This document shows positions 62,106 to 64,000 of a stretch of DNA of 64,000 bases, piece by piece. The stretch's first letter is position 1. Each line of letters opens with the position of its first letter. The translations under genes were made by a program, and so were the position numbers. This DNA comes from Balneola sp. MJW-20 (GTDB lineage Bacteria > Bacteroidota > Rhodothermia > Balneolales > Balneolaceae). Below the pieces are notes generated by a model. That model searched no databases and was not told the origin of the DNA. It saw only the letters and a program-made list of their open reading frames with translations. The stretch covers positions 62,001 through 126,000 of the forward strand of contig NZ_JBFNXW010000002.1 in assembly GCF_040811775.1 (NCBI RefSeq), given 5' to 3'.

Positions 62106-62861
62106 ATGGTAACACTATTTCGAAGAATCAGAGAGAAGCTCATCGCTTCCGGGTCCGTAACCAAATACCTGCTCTACGCCATCGGCGAGATCCTGCTGGT
62201 GGTGGTCGGGATCCTGATCGCCCTGCAGGTGAATAACTGGAATGAGCTGGAAAAAAGGGAAGAGGCCACCCTTACCTATCATCAGCGGCTGTCGGAGGAC
62301 CTGGATCTGCTGCTGGCTGATGCAGAGGATTCCCGCGAGTATGCCTCGGAAAATTTTGAGGCCATTAAAATATCTCTCAATGCATTAAACCGGGGTCAAC
62401 TGGCAGAAGATGAGGTTTTCATCTTTACAAGATTCCTGAACCGGTACTTCAAGTTTGCGCTCAACATACAGGAACTCAATACCTACAAAGAGATGCAAAG
62501 TGCCGGGAAACTGGAGCTGATCCGGGACCTGGAGCTCAGGGATGGGCTGGCCAGTCTCATCGATTTTATCGAGTTCTTTAATGAGGTCCACCGGACCTTT
62601 CACCGGGACACGCATCTGAAAACCGATTACATTGATCCCTACTTGCTGTATACTTTTAGTCCGGACAGCAGTGATATTCAAAGCTCAGAGATCCTGTATA
62701 ATTTTGATGAGATGGCGGCTGACCGGGTACTAATCCGAAAGATCTCCAGGCAGGCCATGCTTTGGAAAGAGTCAGTCATATTTCACAACCGGTTAATTTC
62801 CGAGACCGGGCGGGTCAAAGAACTGCTGGACCGGGAGATCGAAATCCTGACGGAGCAATAA
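62106..62861 (+). CDS. D33: DUF6090-family membrane protein, class Y
   Basis: 251 aa. MVTLFRRIREKLIASGSVTK; NNWNELEKREE. Mid motif YKEMQSAGKLELIRDLEL (127-144), then RDGLASLIDFIEFF: the terminal aromatics are replaced by LI. 'RYFKFALNIQEL' before it links to D19. C-terminal 'ISRQAMLWKESVIFHNRL' (213-230). 51 bp after D32 and 22 bp before D34, so D32-D33-D34 could be one transcript. Confidence 0.95.
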   Translation: MVTLFRRIREKLIASGSVTKYLLYAIGEILLVVVGILIALQVNNWNELEKREEATLTYHQRLSEDLDLLLADAEDSREYASENFEAIKISLNALNRGQLAEDEVFIFTRFLNRYFKFALNIQELNTYKEMQSAGKLELIRDLELRDGLASLIDFIEFFNEVHRTFHRDTHLKTDYIDPYLLYTFSPDSSDIQSSEILYNFDEMAADRVLIRKISRQAMLWKESVIFHNRLISETGRVKELLDREIEILTEQ

Positions 62862-62883
62862 GCATGAAGATTAAGCCATCCAA

Positions 62884-63624
62884 ATGATCACACTTTTCCG
62901 AAGAATCCGCCAGAAACTGATCGACTCCGGGTCGGTCACCAAATACCTGCTGTATGCTACGGGTGAAATACTGCTGGTGGTGGTCGGGATCCTGATCGCC
63001 CTGCAGGTGAACAACTGGAATGAACAAAGACAATTAGCCGCCGAACGAGCTACCATTCTTGAAAACCTGAACATCGAGTTTTCTGAAAATCTGATTGAAC
63101 TAAAGATCAGCATGAACAGAATGGATACGCTTAAAACGGGGCTCGCTGAATTATTATCCGTGATGCACGATCAACCCGACACACTATCGGCTGATGAGTT
63201 CGAGATTCTCCTGGAGAAGACCTTTTTTACGCCATTCTACTCCCCCAGTTCTTTTGTGCTGGAAGAGCTGAAAAACTCAGGCGGGCTGACAAGAATAAAC
63301 AATGAGCAGTTAGAATCCCTTCTGTTTGACTGGGAGCGGCATAATGCCAGTTTAATGATCAGAGAAGATGGATTCAGGCAATATGCCAGTCAGTATATAG
63401 AGTTTCTGACCGAGAATGGATCGGTTCGGAATCTGGATGTCATAAGTGGCACTATTTCGTCACTAAGGAAATCCACTATCACTAAGAACAGTCTTGAACT
63501 GCTTAAAAACCCCGTTTTCGAAAACAGGGCAGAGAATTTCTATTACCTGGCTCATCTGGTCTACAATGAATATGCAGAGACTGTGAGAAAGGCCGATAAG
63601 ATCATTAGCCTGACAGCAAACTGA
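62884..63624 (+). CDS. D34: DUF6090-family membrane protein, class W
   Basis: 246 aa. RRIRQKLIDSGSVTK, YATGEILLVVVG. Class W blocks: LNIEFSENLIEL (62-73), FTPFYSPSSFVL (114-125), mid motif NSGGLTRINNEQLESLLFDW (131-150), LELLKNPVFENRAENF (204-219). Sister of D3. No leader module is visible in the 22-bp gap to D33, so it depends on read-through. Confidence 0.95.
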   Translation: MITLFRRIRQKLIDSGSVTKYLLYATGEILLVVVGILIALQVNNWNEQRQLAAERATILENLNIEFSENLIELKISMNRMDTLKTGLAELLSVMHDQPDTLSADEFEILLEKTFFTPFYSPSSFVLEELKNSGGLTRINNEQLESLLFDWERHNASLMIREDGFRQYASQYIEFLTENGSVRNLDVISGTISSLRKSTITKNSLELLKNPVFENRAENFYYLAHLVYNEYAETVRKADKIISLTAN

Positions 63625-63650
63625 TGCTCGATTCTTCCGAAATACTTTTT

Positions 63651-63678
63651 ACGAATTACGAATTACCAATTAAGAATT
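63651..63678 (+). repeat. Heptamers before D35
   Basis: ACGAATT, ACGAATT, ACCAATT, AAGAATT in one register (63651-63678), four bases before the ATG at 63683. Confidence 0.75.
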
Positions 63679-63682
63679 AAAA

Positions 63683-64000
63683 ATGATCACACTCCTCCGA
63701 AGAATCCGACAGAAACTGATCGACTCCGGATCGGTAACCAAATACCTGCTGTACGCTACGGGAGAAATACTGCTGGTGGTGGTCGGGATCCTGATCGCCC
63801 TGCAGGTGAACAACTGGAATGAGGAAAAGCGGGCTCTGACACAACTGGAAAGTAATTTCCAGAATCTTGTTGAAGATATTCAGAGTAATAAAGAGCAATT
63901 GCTTGAACTGAAGGAATTCAGGACGGAAAGTGTTGACGGCGCCAGTTATCTGATCGACCATTACGAAGCAAAAAAACAGATCAGTGAAAACGAATTTATC
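63683..64000 (+). CDS. D35: DUF6090-family membrane protein, N-terminal part (runs off window)
   Basis: 106 codons visible. MITLLRRIRQKLIDSGSVTK with Phe5 changed to Leu, YATGEILLVVVG, NNWNEEKR. Then 'LESNFQNLVEDIQSNKEQLL' (61-80), which fits the class W 'L..EF..NL' block. On that ground and on the RQKLIDSG cap I expect the missing part to carry the LxxW and FEN blocks. The array therefore extends beyond this window. Confidence 0.93.
   Translation, partial: MITLLRRIRQKLIDSGSVTKYLLYATGEILLVVVGILIALQVNNWNEEKRALTQLESNFQNLVEDIQSNKEQLLELKEFRTESVDGASYLIDHYEAKKQISENEFI

Noticed and set aside
15240..64000. Integron-like cassette array
   Set aside because: No integrase, and the spacers lack imperfect palindromic attC-type sites at fixed positions; exchange seems to happen inside the coding 5' end.
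15240..64000. Diversity-generating retroelement
   Set aside because: No reverse transcriptase or template/variable repeat pair; variation covers whole outer domains and is not limited to adenine positions.
15240..64000. Invertase-driven phase-variable shufflon
   Set aside because: No site-specific recombinase in the window and no inverted copies; every member has the same orientation.

Overview
ORGANISM. The protein set points to a bacterium of the Bacteroidota/Balneolota/Rhodothermota lineage, most likely Balneolales. The signs are a T9SS-type tail with the NYPNPFNP motif, a DUF3078 outer-membrane-type protein, VPS10/BNR secreted repeats, many lipoproteins, few clear Shine-Dalgarno sites, and DUF6090 proteins in large numbers. 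Base composition is moderate by eye. No rRNA, tRNA, transposase, integrase, CRISPR array or phage gene was seen.

LAYOUT. (1) 1-15 kb is ordinary chromosome: a HAD phosphatase end, a VPS10/BNR secreted protein, a cohesin/dockerin-like T9SS cargo protein, WecB epimerase, a tandem Usp protein, a dienelactone-hydrolase lipoprotein, a membrane protein with a possible winged-helix tail, an NhaC antiporter and a Uup-type ABC-F ATPase. (2) 15.2-64 kb is dominated by 35 paralogues of one family (DUF6090), called D1 to D35 here. Thirty-four are complete and D35 runs off the window. All are on the + strand. Between them sit an SGNH esterase, an MBOAT acyltransferase with its partner, two FlgO/TPR membrane proteins, a sulfatase, a VOC lipoprotein, a GT39-type glycosyltransferase, an S41 peptidase, a DUF3078 protein, a GH5 mannanase-like lipoprotein and two small lipoproteins.

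THE FAMILY. Each D protein has a basic N-cap (residues 1-20, usually MITLFRRIREKLIASG or MITLFRRIRQKLIDSG), one hydrophobic segment (about 21-43, containing GEILLVV and LIALQVNNWNE), and then about 200 highly diverged, mostly helical residues predicted to lie outside the membrane. One mid-protein motif survives in most copies near residues 125-152, roughly [ST].G.[IL]..I.[DN]..L...[IL]..[YW]. Classes used below: W (motif ends LxxW, plus 'L..EF..NL' near 62-72 and 'LL.D..FEN' near 200-225; D2, D3, D4, D10, D11, D15, D30, D31, D34); Y (motif ends in an aromatic pair; the largest group); GPYE (D5, D7, D32); P (motif shifted to about 155-178; D1, D20); E (extra C-terminal beta-rich domain, 337-355 aa; D9, D21, D24); divergent (D14, D27, D28).

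HOW IT MAY WORK. Seen directly: the first ~150 bp of the genes are nearly interchangeable in DNA sequence, with long exact tracts shared between non-adjacent copies, while the 3' parts are unrelated at the DNA level. Several kinds of short leader recur: a TTGACA-N17-TAATTG promoter-like module, a TATAAT-containing module, and heptamer tandem repeats that often abut the start codon. Inference: this is a membrane-anchored, hypervariable paralogue array whose anchor is homogenised by gene conversion and whose extracytoplasmic part diversifies, with leader modules that may vary expression. Its biochemical role is unknown.
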